29,497 bases of DNA from Spirochaetaceae bacterium (GTDB taxonomy: Bacteria; Spirochaetota; Spirochaetia; Treponematales; Breznakiellaceae), in the NCBI GenBank assembly GCA_031258615.1, contig JAIRMP010000010.1, positions 1 through 29,497 of the forward strand, written 5' to 3'. The translations under genes and the position numbers were made by a program. The number at the start of each line of letters is the position of its first letter. Within the stretch, counting starts at the first letter, position 1. Positions 22,447 through 29,497 of the stretch are shown here, piece by piece. Below the pieces are notes generated by a model. It ran no database searches, was not told the DNA's origin, and worked only from the letters and a program-made list of their open reading frames with translations.

Positions 22447-23585
22447 AAGAATTTACCGTTGAATTTGCCCGCGCCATCGCGTTTATCTGTCAACACAGCC
22501 GGCTTGCGTCGGGGCGGCCCCTGCGCTGGGCAGTGATCGCAAATACGGCGGCCGGCGGATTTACAATTAAGAAACGTGTCGCGCCGCACCGCGCCGCGCT
22601 GGAAGCCTCTGTAGAAAAGGCCGCCGCGCTGTCGGCGGCAGAGAGCCGCGCCCGGCCTTCGACTAGCATCCTGAACTCTGAAAGCCGCTTTGCCGAATAC
22701 GGTTTTTTCGAGACAAAAGCCGCCGGAGACGCCGCCTTGATAACAGGGGAACTGCTGAAAGAGGCTGCCTCGGTCAGTGAAGACGGTGAAGGCGGAGGAA
22801 ATCCTCTGTTTTTAGTTGTTTCCGCCGGCGGGGACGGTACGGCGCTTGAGATTCTTGCTGAATTCCACAAACAGGCTGCGGCATCGCCGCAAAAATTTCA
22901 GGATACTTTTGTGTTTCTTCGCCTGCCTATGGGCACCGGCAACGACGGCGCGGATGCCGAAAACCTCCAGGATGCCCTTTCCAATCTGATCGAACCGCAC
23001 GGCGTGAGTTATACAAGCGCGGTACGGCTCACAACATCGACGCCCGGGAAAGGTCCTTTTTACGCGTTCAACATACTGTCGATAGGCCTGGACGCCTTTG
23101 TAACACACTGGACCAACAGGATGAAGGGCCGGCTGCCGGGCGATTCGTACAAACTATGGCTGGACGCCGCTTCTCTTTTTTATAACAAAATTTATAAAGT
23201 AGGTGTTATGGATGTACGCGCCTGCGATGAAACAGGAAATACTGTGAAGCAATTTCACGAAAAAACGCTGCTCCTTGCGGTGGGGGCGAGCGGCCATCGT
23301 ACCTACGGCGCAGGGAACCGCATCATGCCCGACGACCGCAATGTCTGCCTGATGCGCGAGATGCCGCTGTTACGAAAAATCGCTATAAAGGGACTCGTTG
23401 CCCACGGCGGCCATGTCGACAGTCCCGAAGTTTCAATGTTTTCTGCCCAATGCGTCAAATTGATGTACGGACATCCGATTCTTGCCCAGATGGACGGTGA
23501 AACGATCCTTCTTGGACCATCCGACTTCCCCGCCGCGATAGAAGTGTTGGAACCGCTGATACCCGTCCTCACCATTCCAAAATGA
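22443..23585 (+). CDS. Diacylglycerol kinase-family lipid kinase
   Basis: 380 residues with the diacylglycerol-kinase catalytic domain: the nucleotide-binding VVSAGGDGTALEIL (GGDGT at 129-133) and PMGTGND (162-168), then a C-terminal beta-rich domain with SIGLDAFVTHWTN and GNRIMPDD. It probably phosphorylates a lipid such as diacylglycerol or a sphingoid base at the membrane face; the substrate cannot be read from sequence. The N-terminal part has a longer than usual Ala/Ser-rich stretch (50-120) between the first strand (WAVIANTAAGG) and the GGDGT loop. It overlaps the DUF2284 gene by 4 bp. It faces lgt tail to tail. Confidence 0.88.
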   Translation: MKEFTVEFARAIAFICQHSRLASGRPLRWAVIANTAAGGFTIKKRVAPHRAALEASVEKAAALSAAESRARPSTSILNSESRFAEYGFFETKAAGDAALITGELLKEAASVSEDGEGGGNPLFLVVSAGGDGTALEILAEFHKQAAASPQKFQDTFVFLRLPMGTGNDGADAENLQDALSNLIEPHGVSYTSAVRLTTSTPGKGPFYAFNILSIGLDAFVTHWTNRMKGRLPGDSYKLWLDAASLFYNKIYKVGVMDVRACDETGNTVKQFHEKTLLLAVGASGHRTYGAGNRIMPDDRNVCLMREMPLLRKIAIKGLVAHGGHVDSPEVSMFSAQCVKLMYGHPILAQMDGETILLGPSDFPAAIEVLEPLIPVLTIPK

Positions 23586-23685
23586 TGGACATAGCAATCC
23601 CGAAACTGACAACCACTAATCCGGAGGCAAGCCGCTGCCTGTAAGCGAATGACTGATATACTTATTCTGTCTGTAGGGTCTAATA

Positions 23686-23703
23686 TCCCGCCCTGGGGCG
23701 GGA
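23686..23703. terminator. GC hairpin between the convergent lipid kinase and lgt genes
   Basis: TCCCGCC (23686-23692), loop CTGG, GGCGGGA (23697-23703). It lies 7 nt beyond the lgt stop and about 100 nt beyond the plus-strand kinase stop, so it could serve both transcripts. Neither side has a long T run. The rest of the 125-bp gap shows no other structure. Confidence 0.45.
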
Positions 23704-23710
23704 GGTTCAT

Positions 23711-24793
23711 TTACCTCAGTTTTTTGCGCAGCTTACGGCGGCTGTTGCGTCCGGCCCTTTTTTCTTCTTCTGTTTTTTCCGCCGTTACGCCGCCGGCATT
23801 TGTGGCGGCGCTTTCTTGATATTTTATTACGGGTTTTCTGTCAGGAAGCCGTGATAATATCAGCGTCATAACGAGCGAGACCAGCACCATAAGCGCCGAA
23901 AAAATCTGGCCTGTAGAAAAACTTGTGAGCGGGTGGGCCAGTGCGAGCGGAAGGTCGTTTGGGACAAGCTCTATGCGGTAGCCTAGATCGCTATCCGCCT
24001 CACGGAAATACTCTATGATGAAACGTATCACGCCGTAACCCATCAAGTACAGCGAAAAGATAAAGCCTTTGAACGGTTTTCTGTTTCTTAGCGCCCAGCA
24101 GATAAACCATAAAAATATGCCCTCAAAGAAGGCTTCAAAAAGCTGGGTTGGATAGCGCGGCAGGTTTACCGCAGGCGACACACCGGAAAGGCTTACAGGT
24201 ATATTTATACCCGTCTTTTCCGCGGCGTCACGTACCCAGTCCAGGTTGGCTGGGAAACTGGCCGCGTTTGGAAATATCATGCCAAACGGTCCGGTAGTTA
24301 CCCTGCCGTACAGTTCCCCGTTTATGAAGTTGCCTATCCTGCCAAAGGTGTACCCCAGCGGTATGGAAGCGCCGAACATATCCCCAATCTCCCGCACCTG
24401 CAATCGGTGGACAATGCTCCATAAGAAAAAGCCCAGAATACAGCCTATAACCCCGCCGTGGTAGCTCATGCCCTGTAGACCGGTAAAGTTTCCGTTACGG
24501 AAGGGCCAGAAAATCAGCCAGGGCTGCCTGGTATAGATATCGCTCGTTTCGTATACAATGGTGGCGAATATTCGCGCTCCCAGAAGCAGGCCAAGTATCC
24601 CCCAGAAAAACAGGCTGGAAATATCATCGTCCGTCATCGGAAAATTCCGTTCGTGTACCTGTTTACGGTACATGACAAACGCGATTGCAAACGCAACTAT
24701 GTACATTAAACCATACCAGCGTATGGGCAACCCTGGTATTATTTCCGGCTTGAGCCAGTCCGGGTATTTGACGGCTAGAAGCATTAAATTCAT
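23711..24793 (-). CDS. lgt: Prolipoprotein diacylglyceryl transferase
   Basis: Inner-membrane enzyme that moves a diacylglyceryl group from phosphatidylglycerol to the lipobox cysteine of prolipoproteins, the first step of lipoprotein maturation; spirochaetes depend heavily on lipoproteins. The 360 residues show several membrane segments, YHGGVIG (111-117) and the Lgt signature GRIGNFINGELYGR (151-164). A C-terminal Glu/Lys/Arg-rich cytosolic tail of about 35 residues goes beyond the usual end. Start ATG at 24793-24791 with AGGAATT upstream on the minus strand. It stands alone on this strand; the next 620 bp are repeats. Confidence 0.96.
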   Translation of the reverse strand: MNLMLLAVKYPDWLKPEIIPGLPIRWYGLMYIVAFAIAFVMYRKQVHERNFPMTDDDISSLFFWGILGLLLGARIFATIVYETSDIYTRQPWLIFWPFRNGNFTGLQGMSYHGGVIGCILGFFLWSIVHRLQVREIGDMFGASIPLGYTFGRIGNFINGELYGRVTTGPFGMIFPNAASFPANLDWVRDAAEKTGINIPVSLSGVSPAVNLPRYPTQLFEAFFEGIFLWFICWALRNRKPFKGFIFSLYLMGYGVIRFIIEYFREADSDLGYRIELVPNDLPLALAHPLTSFSTGQIFSALMVLVSLVMTLILSRLPDRKPVIKYQESAATNAGGVTAEKTEEEKRAGRNSRRKLRKKLR

Positions 24794-24849
24794 ACTTTCA
24801 ATTCCTATTCATTGTAACTGTTTACGCTCAACAATTACAAGCAGGCCAG

Positions 24850-25300
24850 CCTGCACCGAACATACGCCAATGGCTGACTCATTGTCCTTGATATTCGCCG
24901 AGCGTGAAAGCAAGCGGGTTTGGCCTGGAGTTTGCCTAACAAAGGGTGGAGTTTGCCTAAGCCAGCCGTCAGGTTGGCGGCGCAAACTCCCAAGCTCAAC
25001 GCGTAGCGTTGAGCCGTCGTCCTTGCGAGCGGCTTTACGAGGGGAGGGTGTAGTTTGCGGAGACAACCGCGAAGCGCGCCGCAAACTCCGGAGCTCAACG
25101 CACAGCGTTGAGCCATTGTCCTTGTTATTCGCTGAGCGTGAAAGAAGGCGGGTTACGCTGCGCGTGCGCGTGAAAGCAAGCGGGTTACGCTCCCTCACCA
25201 AGCTATGTAACAACGGCAGGAGTTTGCGGTAAGCCTGCCGAAGGCTGGCGCCGCAAACTCCTACGGCAACCGCGCAGCGGTTGCCGCCGCCTCGCAATAA
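24850..25300. repeat. Mosaic of palindromic repeat modules between lgt and kdgT
   Basis: Three two-module elements can be read. First: GGAGTTTGC (24927, 24948) with GCGCAAACTCC (24980-24990), then hairpin GCTCAACGC-GTA-GCGTTGAGC (24994-25014). Second: GTTTGCGG to CCGCAAACTCC (25053-25089), then GCTCAACGC-ACA-GCGTTGAGC (25093-25113). Third: GGAGTTTGCGG (25219-25229) to CCGCAAACTCC (25251-25261), then CGGCAACCGC-GCA-GCGGTTGCCG (25264-25286). Between them, at about 24858-24910 and 25105-25146, are reverse-complement copies of the unit found upstream of carB (ATTCGCTGAGCGTGAAAG). A 177-codon minus-strand frame runs through the mosaic but reads only repeat-derived sequence. I see no gene in 24794-25416. 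Confidence 0.88.
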
Positions 25301-25351
25301 CGGCTGGATCCAAATCAAAAAGTAAAATTGCTGCCCCGCCATAACATAAAA

Positions 25352-25392
25352 TTGACTTCTACATGGATATTATTTAGCTTTATCAAAAGCTA
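25352..25392 (+). promoter_or_regulatory. Possible promoter and operator of the sugar-acid cluster
   Basis: TTGACT (25352-25357) lies 17 bp before TAGCTT (25375-25380), a weak -10. The inverted repeat TAGCTTT (25375-25381), loop ATCA, AAAGCTA (25386-25392) covers that -10, as an operator would. Both readings are tentative. A strong AAGGAG (25403-25408) then precedes the permease ATG. Confidence 0.35.
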
Positions 25393-25416
25393 TGCTGAAA
25401 TGAGAAGGAGATAGAA

Positions 25417-26367
25417 ATGAAAATTCTACAGTTAGTAAAAAAGGCGCCGGGCGGACTCATGGTTGTGCCGCTTCTGCTGGGGGTTTTGGTGAACACCTTT
25501 GCCCCGGGAGCCTTGAATATAGGCGGTTTTACAACAAACCTTTGGAAAACAGGCGCTACAACGCTTATTGCGATGTTCCTGTTCTGTAACGGCGCCCAGA
25601 TCAACGTTAAACAGGCAGGACAGCCTGTTCTCAAAGGTGTGCTGCTCACCTTTGTCAAGTTTCTGATAGGCGCGCTCCTGGGAGTTTTGCTGAACAAGGC
25701 GTTCGGGCCTATGGGGATTCTCGGTATTACGCCACTTGCGCTTGTCGGCGCGGTAACCAACTCCAACGGCGGCCTCTATGCGGCGCTGGCCGGTGAATTC
25801 GGCGATTCTACCGATGTCGGGGCGGTTTCCATTCTTTCTATAAATGACGGTCCGTTTCTCACGATGGTGGCTTTCGGGGTGTCCGGGCTTGCCAACATTC
25901 CCGCGCTTGCCCTGGTTGCCGCCATCCTGCCCATACTGATTGGGTGTATCCTCGGCAACCTCGATGAAGATCTGCGCAAGTTCCTTGCCAACGGTACCAC
26001 GGTGGCTATTCCGTTCTTCGCGTTTCCCCTCGGCGCGGGGCTTAACCTCGCACAGCTTGCGTCCGCCGGTTTGCCCGGCGTCCTGCTTGGTTTCCTTTGC
26101 ACGGTGTTGACTGGTTTTGGCGGGTACCTCGTGATGAAGCTGATCAAATCCGAACACCCCGCGGCAGGCGCGGCCATTGGTACCACCGCCGGTAACGCGG
26201 TCGGAACTCCCGCGGCCCTTGCGGCCGCCGATCCAAATCTTGCGGGCATAGCGGCCGCCGCCACCGTTCAGATCGCAGCCGCCATCATTGTTACCGCAAT
26301 TCTCTGCCCGATTCTGGTAAGCTGGCTGAACAAACTGGAAAATGGCAAGTCGCCTGCGGCGGCGTAA
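25417..26367 (+). CDS. kdgT: 2-keto-3-deoxygluconate permease-family transporter
   Basis: A 316-residue inner-membrane carrier of the KdgT family (PF03812), very hydrophobic, with about ten membrane segments and the family stretches LFCNGAQI, TNSNGGLYAAL and TTAGNAVGTPAALA. Characterised members import 2-keto-3-deoxygluconate by proton symport. Here the next two genes encode a DtnK-type kinase and a PdxA2-type dehydrogenase, so the substrate is more likely a four-carbon sugar acid such as D-threonate or D-erythronate (inference from context). AAGGAG at 25403-25408 sets the start. The next gene begins 12 bp after its stop. Confidence 0.88.
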   Translation: MKILQLVKKAPGGLMVVPLLLGVLVNTFAPGALNIGGFTTNLWKTGATTLIAMFLFCNGAQINVKQAGQPVLKGVLLTFVKFLIGALLGVLLNKAFGPMGILGITPLALVGAVTNSNGGLYAALAGEFGDSTDVGAVSILSINDGPFLTMVAFGVSGLANIPALALVAAILPILIGCILGNLDEDLRKFLANGTTVAIPFFAFPLGAGLNLAQLASAGLPGVLLGFLCTVLTGFGGYLVMKLIKSEHPAAGAAIGTTAGNAVGTPAALAAADPNLAGIAAAATVQIAAAIIVTAILCPILVSWLNKLENGKSPAAA

Positions 26368-26379
26368 CTGGTGCGGCTT

Positions 26380-27621
26380 ATGGAACAGTACCTCATTGTC
26401 GCCGATGATTTCACCGGCGCGAACGATACCGGCGTCCAACTGCGCCGCAGGGGGATGCCGGTAAGCGTTGTCTTTTCAGGCGCCCTGGTTACCGGGGATG
26501 ATTCTGCGGTGATCGACACCGAGTCCAGAGCGCTCCCCGCAAAAGCGGCTTACCAAAAAGTAGCGGAGGAGCTTAAGAACATTGCCTTCGGTAAATTCGC
26601 CCATGTTATGAAAAAAGTCGATTCTACACTGCGGGGAAATATCGCGGTAGAAACCAGGGCGATCGATGACGTGTTCAAGAGCGAGTTGGTTATTTTTGCG
26701 CCGGCCCTGCCCGACCTGGGGCGGACTACGGTTAACCGGGTCCACCTGTTGAACGGTACGCCAATTACGCGGACAGAATTGTCCCATGATCCCAAGACGC
26801 CGGTCGTGGAGGACAATATTCAAAATATCCTGGAATCAGCGTTTGACGAAAGGGTGATCCATACCGGTCTTGAGGATGTTCAGGGCGGGAATATAGACTT
26901 TTCAGGCGGGCGGCTCTTTACCTTCGACGCCTCGACCAATGCCGATATGCGGCGCATTATCCGGGCGGCCCTTGGAACGGGGAAACGGATTCTCTGGGTC
27001 GGGACCGCGGCAATGGCGGACAACTTTCTTGCCGTGAATCATACCCTGCCGCCGGCCCTCGCCGTTATTACCAGCCTCAGTTCGGTAACACGGGATCAGG
27101 TGCGGTATGCTGAGAAGCAGGGGGTCAAGGTTGTCCAGTATCCGATCCACGATATCATTGACAGGAAGGCCAGGCCGGAAGATTTTGCCGCTCAGGTGAT
27201 CGGGATTCTGGAAAAGGGACAGGATGCCATGCTGGTATCAGCCTCCACCTACGATCCAGCGGCCCTGGAGAAGAGCGCGGAAGCGGGGGCGCGGCAGGAG
27301 TTTTCAAGCGAAAAGGTCAGCGAATACATGCAGACATCGCTGGGACCGCTTACACGGAAAATCCTTGAGTCGGTAAAGGTTTCCGGCCTTTTCCTTGCCG
27401 GCGGCGATACGGCAATCGGTTTTTTCAACGCCGTGGGGTCAAAGGGTTCCGCCATCGTAACCGAAATCGCCGTAGGTATCCCCTTGATGCGGCTGCGGGG
27501 CGGTCCATTTGAAGGTCTGAGAGTCGTTACCAAGGCGGGCGCGTTTGGAAAAGAGGACGCGATTTTTTACGCCCTGCGGAAATTGCGCGAGGCGGATGAG
27601 GGGGGACGGAATGGAGAGTAA
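26380..27621 (+). CDS. dtnK: Four-carbon acid sugar kinase, DtnK-like
   Basis: 413 residues of the DUF1537 (four-carbon acid sugar kinase) family, with the N-terminal substrate-binding motif VADDFTGANDTG (7-18), KKVDSTLRGN and the C-terminal nucleotide-binding GGDTAIGFF. Characterised members phosphorylate D-threonate, D-erythronate or related acids at C4. Fits directly with the PdxA2-type gene, which overlaps it by 11 bp. Substrate stereochemistry cannot be told from sequence. ATG 26380 was chosen over GTG 26371; neither has a good Shine-Dalgarno, so translation may be coupled to kdgT, 12 bp away. Confidence 0.88.
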   Translation: MEQYLIVADDFTGANDTGVQLRRRGMPVSVVFSGALVTGDDSAVIDTESRALPAKAAYQKVAEELKNIAFGKFAHVMKKVDSTLRGNIAVETRAIDDVFKSELVIFAPALPDLGRTTVNRVHLLNGTPITRTELSHDPKTPVVEDNIQNILESAFDERVIHTGLEDVQGGNIDFSGGRLFTFDASTNADMRRIIRAALGTGKRILWVGTAAMADNFLAVNHTLPPALAVITSLSSVTRDQVRYAEKQGVKVVQYPIHDIIDRKARPEDFAAQVIGILEKGQDAMLVSASTYDPAALEKSAEAGARQEFSSEKVSEYMQTSLGPLTRKILESVKVSGLFLAGGDTAIGFFNAVGSKGSAIVTEIAVGIPLMRLRGGPFEGLRVVTKAGAFGKEDAIFYALRKLREADEGGRNGE

Positions 27622-28666
27622 CGTCAGGCCGGTGTTGGGTATCAGCATCGGGGATCCGGCGGGGATTGGCCCGGAAATTACGTTCAAGGCTCTTGACCGA
27701 CCGGATATGTACGGATGCTGCGTTCCGATCGTCTATGCGGACAAAACCGTGCTGGAAGACACGCTGGAGGTAACCGGTAAAAATTTCACCCTGAATCCGG
27801 TAAGGGAACCGCGGGACGCGACCGGTAAATGGGGGATTATTGATTATATTGATCCCGGCATCCTTAAAAAGGGCGATTATACCTATGGTACGGTGGGTGT
27901 CAAGTCCGGTGAGGCATCGTTCCGGTACGTGACAGCCGCGATTAAGGACGCCCTGGCGGGAAATACCGCGGGGGTTGTAACCGGTCCGATCAACAAGGAG
28001 GCGATTAACCTCGCGGGGCATCATTACGCCGGACATACGGAGATATTCGCCGAGTACACCAATACCAAAAACTACGGGATGCTTCTTTCGGGGGGCGGCC
28101 TCAATGTTATCCACGTAACGACCCATGTTTCGATGAAACAAGCCTGCGGCCTTATGACAAAAGAGCTGGTACTGAACACGATCCGTCTCGCCGATCTTGC
28201 GCTTAAACTGATGGGCAAAGACCCGCGCCGCATAGGAGTGGCGGGGTTTAACGCCCACGCTTCGGAAAACGGCTTGTTTGGCGACGAGGAGCGGACGGGT
28301 ATCATCCCCGCGATTGAGGCGGCAAAGGCGGAGGGGCTTGATGTTACCGGGCCGGTTCCGCCGGATACCGTCTTTGTCAAGGCGCTGGGTAAACAATTTG
28401 ATATTGTGGTTGCGATGTATCACGATCAGGGACATATACCGCTCAAACTTTGCGGCTTTCGCATGGATCCTCAAACAGGGCTTTACGTCCAGATGAGCGG
28501 TATAAATACGACGATAGGGCTGCCTATCATCAGGACCTCGGTTGACCACGGCACCGCCTTCGGTAAAGCGGGAAAGAACCGCGCCAATGAAGAAAGTATG
28601 GTTGACGCGATCAAACTGGCGGTTACCTTTGCGCAAAACTGGAAGCTGCAAGGGCGCCGCCTATAA
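27611..28666 (+). CDS. pdxA2: 4-phospho-D-threonate/erythronate 3-dehydrogenase, PdxA2-like
   Basis: 351 residues of the PdxA family: GDPAGIGPE (14-22), GHHYAGHTE (137-145), and the metal-binding histidines in THVSMK (H172), NAHASE (H216) and MYHDQGHIP (H271). PdxA proper acts in pyridoxal phosphate synthesis. The coupling to a DtnK-type kinase indicates PdxA2, which oxidises and decarboxylates 4-phospho-D-threonate or -erythronate to dihydroxyacetone phosphate. The ATG at 27611 follows GAGGGGGGACGG and overlaps dtnK by 11 bp; the frame upstream to 27545 lies inside dtnK. About 20 residues longer than typical members, partly through the loop near residues 56-100. Confidence 0.88.
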   Translation: MESNVRPVLGISIGDPAGIGPEITFKALDRPDMYGCCVPIVYADKTVLEDTLEVTGKNFTLNPVREPRDATGKWGIIDYIDPGILKKGDYTYGTVGVKSGEASFRYVTAAIKDALAGNTAGVVTGPINKEAINLAGHHYAGHTEIFAEYTNTKNYGMLLSGGGLNVIHVTTHVSMKQACGLMTKELVLNTIRLADLALKLMGKDPRRIGVAGFNAHASENGLFGDEERTGIIPAIEAAKAEGLDVTGPVPPDTVFVKALGKQFDIVVAMYHDQGHIPLKLCGFRMDPQTGLYVQMSGINTTIGLPIIRTSVDHGTAFGKAGKNRANEESMVDAIKLAVTFAQNWKLQGRRL

Positions 28667-28746
28667 CCGACAGGAATACTGACTAGTGAGGACTGAGCAG
28701 GGGGCAGTGGGCTGGCGAGGCGTCCGGGCGATGGGGCGGGCGGCTC

Positions 28747-28980
28747 GTCATTGCGAGGAGCGCAGCAACGAAGCAATCTTGGCAAGCGCGAGGCGCTTGC
28801 CATAGGAGTTTGCTACGCAAACCCCATCCGGCTTGTCGAGTCTCCTCGTATGGATTGCTTTGCGGCTTGCCGTTGTGCGGTTGTGCCGGCGGCACAACCC
28901 ACACCGCGGGTCGATGGTCTCAGCGCCTAAGCTATTGGCGTACGTTTGGTGCAGGCTGGCCTGCCGCAAACTCCTGCCGT
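28747..28980. repeat. Repeat tract with inverted copies next to the broken toxin gene
   Basis: ATTGCGAGGAGCGCAGCAAC and GAAGCAATC (28750-28778) form a repeat motif that I recall as dispersed in many bacterial genomes. It is followed by the hairpin TGGCAAGCGC-GAG-GCGCTTGCCA (28780-28802) and GGAGTTTGC with GCAAACC (28805-28823). A decayed inverted remnant of the same motif (TCTCCTCG, GGATTGCTTTGCGG) lies at about 28841-28866. GCAGG-CTGG-CCTGC (28951-28964) and CCGCAAACTCC (28964-28974) end the tract. The segment CAGCGCC, then GCTATTGGCGTACGTTTG (about 28921-28947), resembles the unit upstream of carB. No gene is seen in 28667-29013. Confidence 0.82.
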
Positions 28981-29013
28981 TGGGGGGTGTGTGAGGATGT
29001 CTCGGTTTGGGGG

Positions 29014-29256
29014 GTGGCGGAAGACGCCCTAAGCCCGCTTGCGGGCGGCGGCAAGTCAGGCGGATACCGTGTAATAGTATATTTTAAGAGTGAGTACCGG
29101 TCATTTTTTGTTTACGGATATGCGAAGTCTGACATGGGGAATATTCGCCCCACAGATTTAAGAGGTTTTAAGGAAGCAGCCAAGATAGACCTAGGATTAA
29201 CGGAAGTGGAATTGGAACTGCGTATAAGGCGCGGCGCGTTCAAAGAGATTTTTTAG
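29014..29256 (+). pseudogene. RelE-like toxin gene, 5' end apparently lost
   Basis: The C-terminal 70 residues, from GKSGGYRVIVYFKSEYRSFF to LRIRRGAFKEIF, match what I know of PF06296-type RelE/HigB-like toxins (KSGGYR followed by two strands, F-x-YGYAKSD, a lysine-rich helix and a C-terminal E(L/I)). Complete members have about 45 more residues before KSGG, including a helical pair. Upstream here is repeat DNA, and the same frame stays open only through that non-homologous sequence. GTG 29014 is the nearest in-frame start but no ribosome-binding site supports it. Probably a truncated, inactive toxin; a short active form is not excluded. The stop overlaps the Shine-Dalgarno of the next gene. 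Confidence 0.65.
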
Positions 29257-29269
29257 GAGAAATACAATT

Positions 29270-29473
29270 ATGAGAAAAAGGTATAAGAGTGAAATACTGC
29301 AAATAGTCCATGAAGACGCGGTTGGGAATTTTGAAATCGGGGCTATTGACGCCGAAAGGATGAGGGAATATGACGAGGCCTGTCTTGAGAAAGAAGTGCT
29401 GGCGGCAGAACGTTCCGCTGTGAGAAACACTGCCCGCCCTGCCGGCGCCGGCGTTTACGCTTCCGGGAGATAA
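29270..29473 (+). CDS. Short antitoxin-like protein
   Basis: 67 residues starting MRKRYKSEIL, followed by VHEDAVGNFEIGAIDAERMREYDEACL. This resembles the N-terminal part of HigA-type antitoxins paired with PF06296 toxins, where E(I/L)G-x-I and MREFDE-x-CL are frequent. Those proteins go on to a helix-turn-helix, which is absent here: the last 28 residues (EKEVLAAERSAVRN and a Gly/Ala/Pro-rich end) look unstructured. AGGAG at about 29254-29259 gives a good start, and the gene lies 13 bp after the toxin remnant. It is either a genuine short antitoxin variant or a truncated one. The last 24 bases of the window show nothing further. Confidence 0.6.
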   Translation: MRKRYKSEILQIVHEDAVGNFEIGAIDAERMREYDEACLEKEVLAAERSAVRNTARPAGAGVYASGR

Positions 29474-29497
29474 GACGCTGTTGTTAAAATAGTGCGG

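Noticed and set aside
24809..25342. 177-codon minus-strand ORF between lgt and kdgT
   Set aside because: It is made of repeat modules read more than once, with no unique domain.
25432..26439. 335-codon ORF antisense to the permease
   Set aside because: A shadow frame; its His/Arg/Gly-rich composition is what reverse-complemented membrane-protein codons give.
27527..28651. 374-codon ORF antisense to pdxA2
   Set aside because: A shadow of a well-supported gene, with no ribosome-binding site or family resemblance.
28810..29013. N-terminal half of the 148-codon frame ending in the toxin-like sequence
   Set aside because: This part is repeat DNA; only the part after about 29050 resembles a toxin, so the full frame was not called as one gene.

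Overview
This window is a chromosomal segment from a bacterium that looks like a spirochaete, most likely a Treponema-type organism (inference). The reasons are as follows. The str, S10, spc and alpha ribosomal clusters sit almost end to end. The usual adk, map and infA genes are missing between secY and rpmJ, and fusA is missing between rpsG and tuf. EF-Tu carries an APDSVMPQT stretch that I recall from treponemal EF-Tu. Non-coding DNA is rich in dispersed palindromic repeats, as in host-associated treponemes. No database search was possible, so genus-level placement is tentative.

Layout. Positions 1-664 hold a perfectly phased 23-bp tandem array (20 units) and three copies of a 72-bp repeat that lead straight into carB (702-4010). 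CarB is a carbamoyl-phosphate synthase large subunit of the Bacteroidetes/eukaryotic (CAD-like) type and carries an in-frame palindromic repeat. Next come ssrA (tmRNA, 4112-4470, tag ADNDNYGYALAA) and the str genes rpsL-rpsG behind a clear sigma70-type promoter. After a 545-bp gap with GC-rich hairpins, a second promoter and a duplicated translation start, there is a 15.5-kb translation operon: tuf-rpsJ-rplC-rplD-rplW-rplB-rpsS-rplV-rpsC-rplP-rpmC-rpsQ-rplN-rplX-rplE-rpsZ-rpsH-rplF-rplR-rpsE-rpmD-rplO-secY-rpmJ-rpsM-rpsK-rpsD-rpoA-rplQ, then a 60-residue zinc-ribbon gene. A long hairpin closes it at 21767-21800. Every cysteine-capable ribosomal protein here (S4, S14, L24, L36) is the zinc-binding form.

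Downstream is accessory or housekeeping DNA. A DUF2284 cysteine-rich protein overlaps a diacylglycerol-kinase-family gene by 4 bp. lgt lies convergent on the minus strand. About 620 bp of repeats follow. Then a three-gene cluster (KdgT-type permease, DtnK-type four-carbon sugar-acid kinase, PdxA2-type dehydrogenase) probably imports and degrades D-threonate or D-erythronate to dihydroxyacetone phosphate. The window ends with another repeat tract that appears to have replaced the 5' part of a RelE-like toxin gene, followed by a short antitoxin-like gene without a visible helix-turn-helix.

The most unusual theme is a modular palindromic repeat family. One module is bracketed by GTTTGCGG/CCGCAAAC. 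A neighbouring module is a perfect 9-10-bp hairpin with a 3-nt loop whose stem sequence changes between copies while staying self-complementary. Copies lie between genes, inside carB in frame, and at the broken toxin. A second theme is tandem duplicated ribosome-binding site/start signals before tuf and rpsK.
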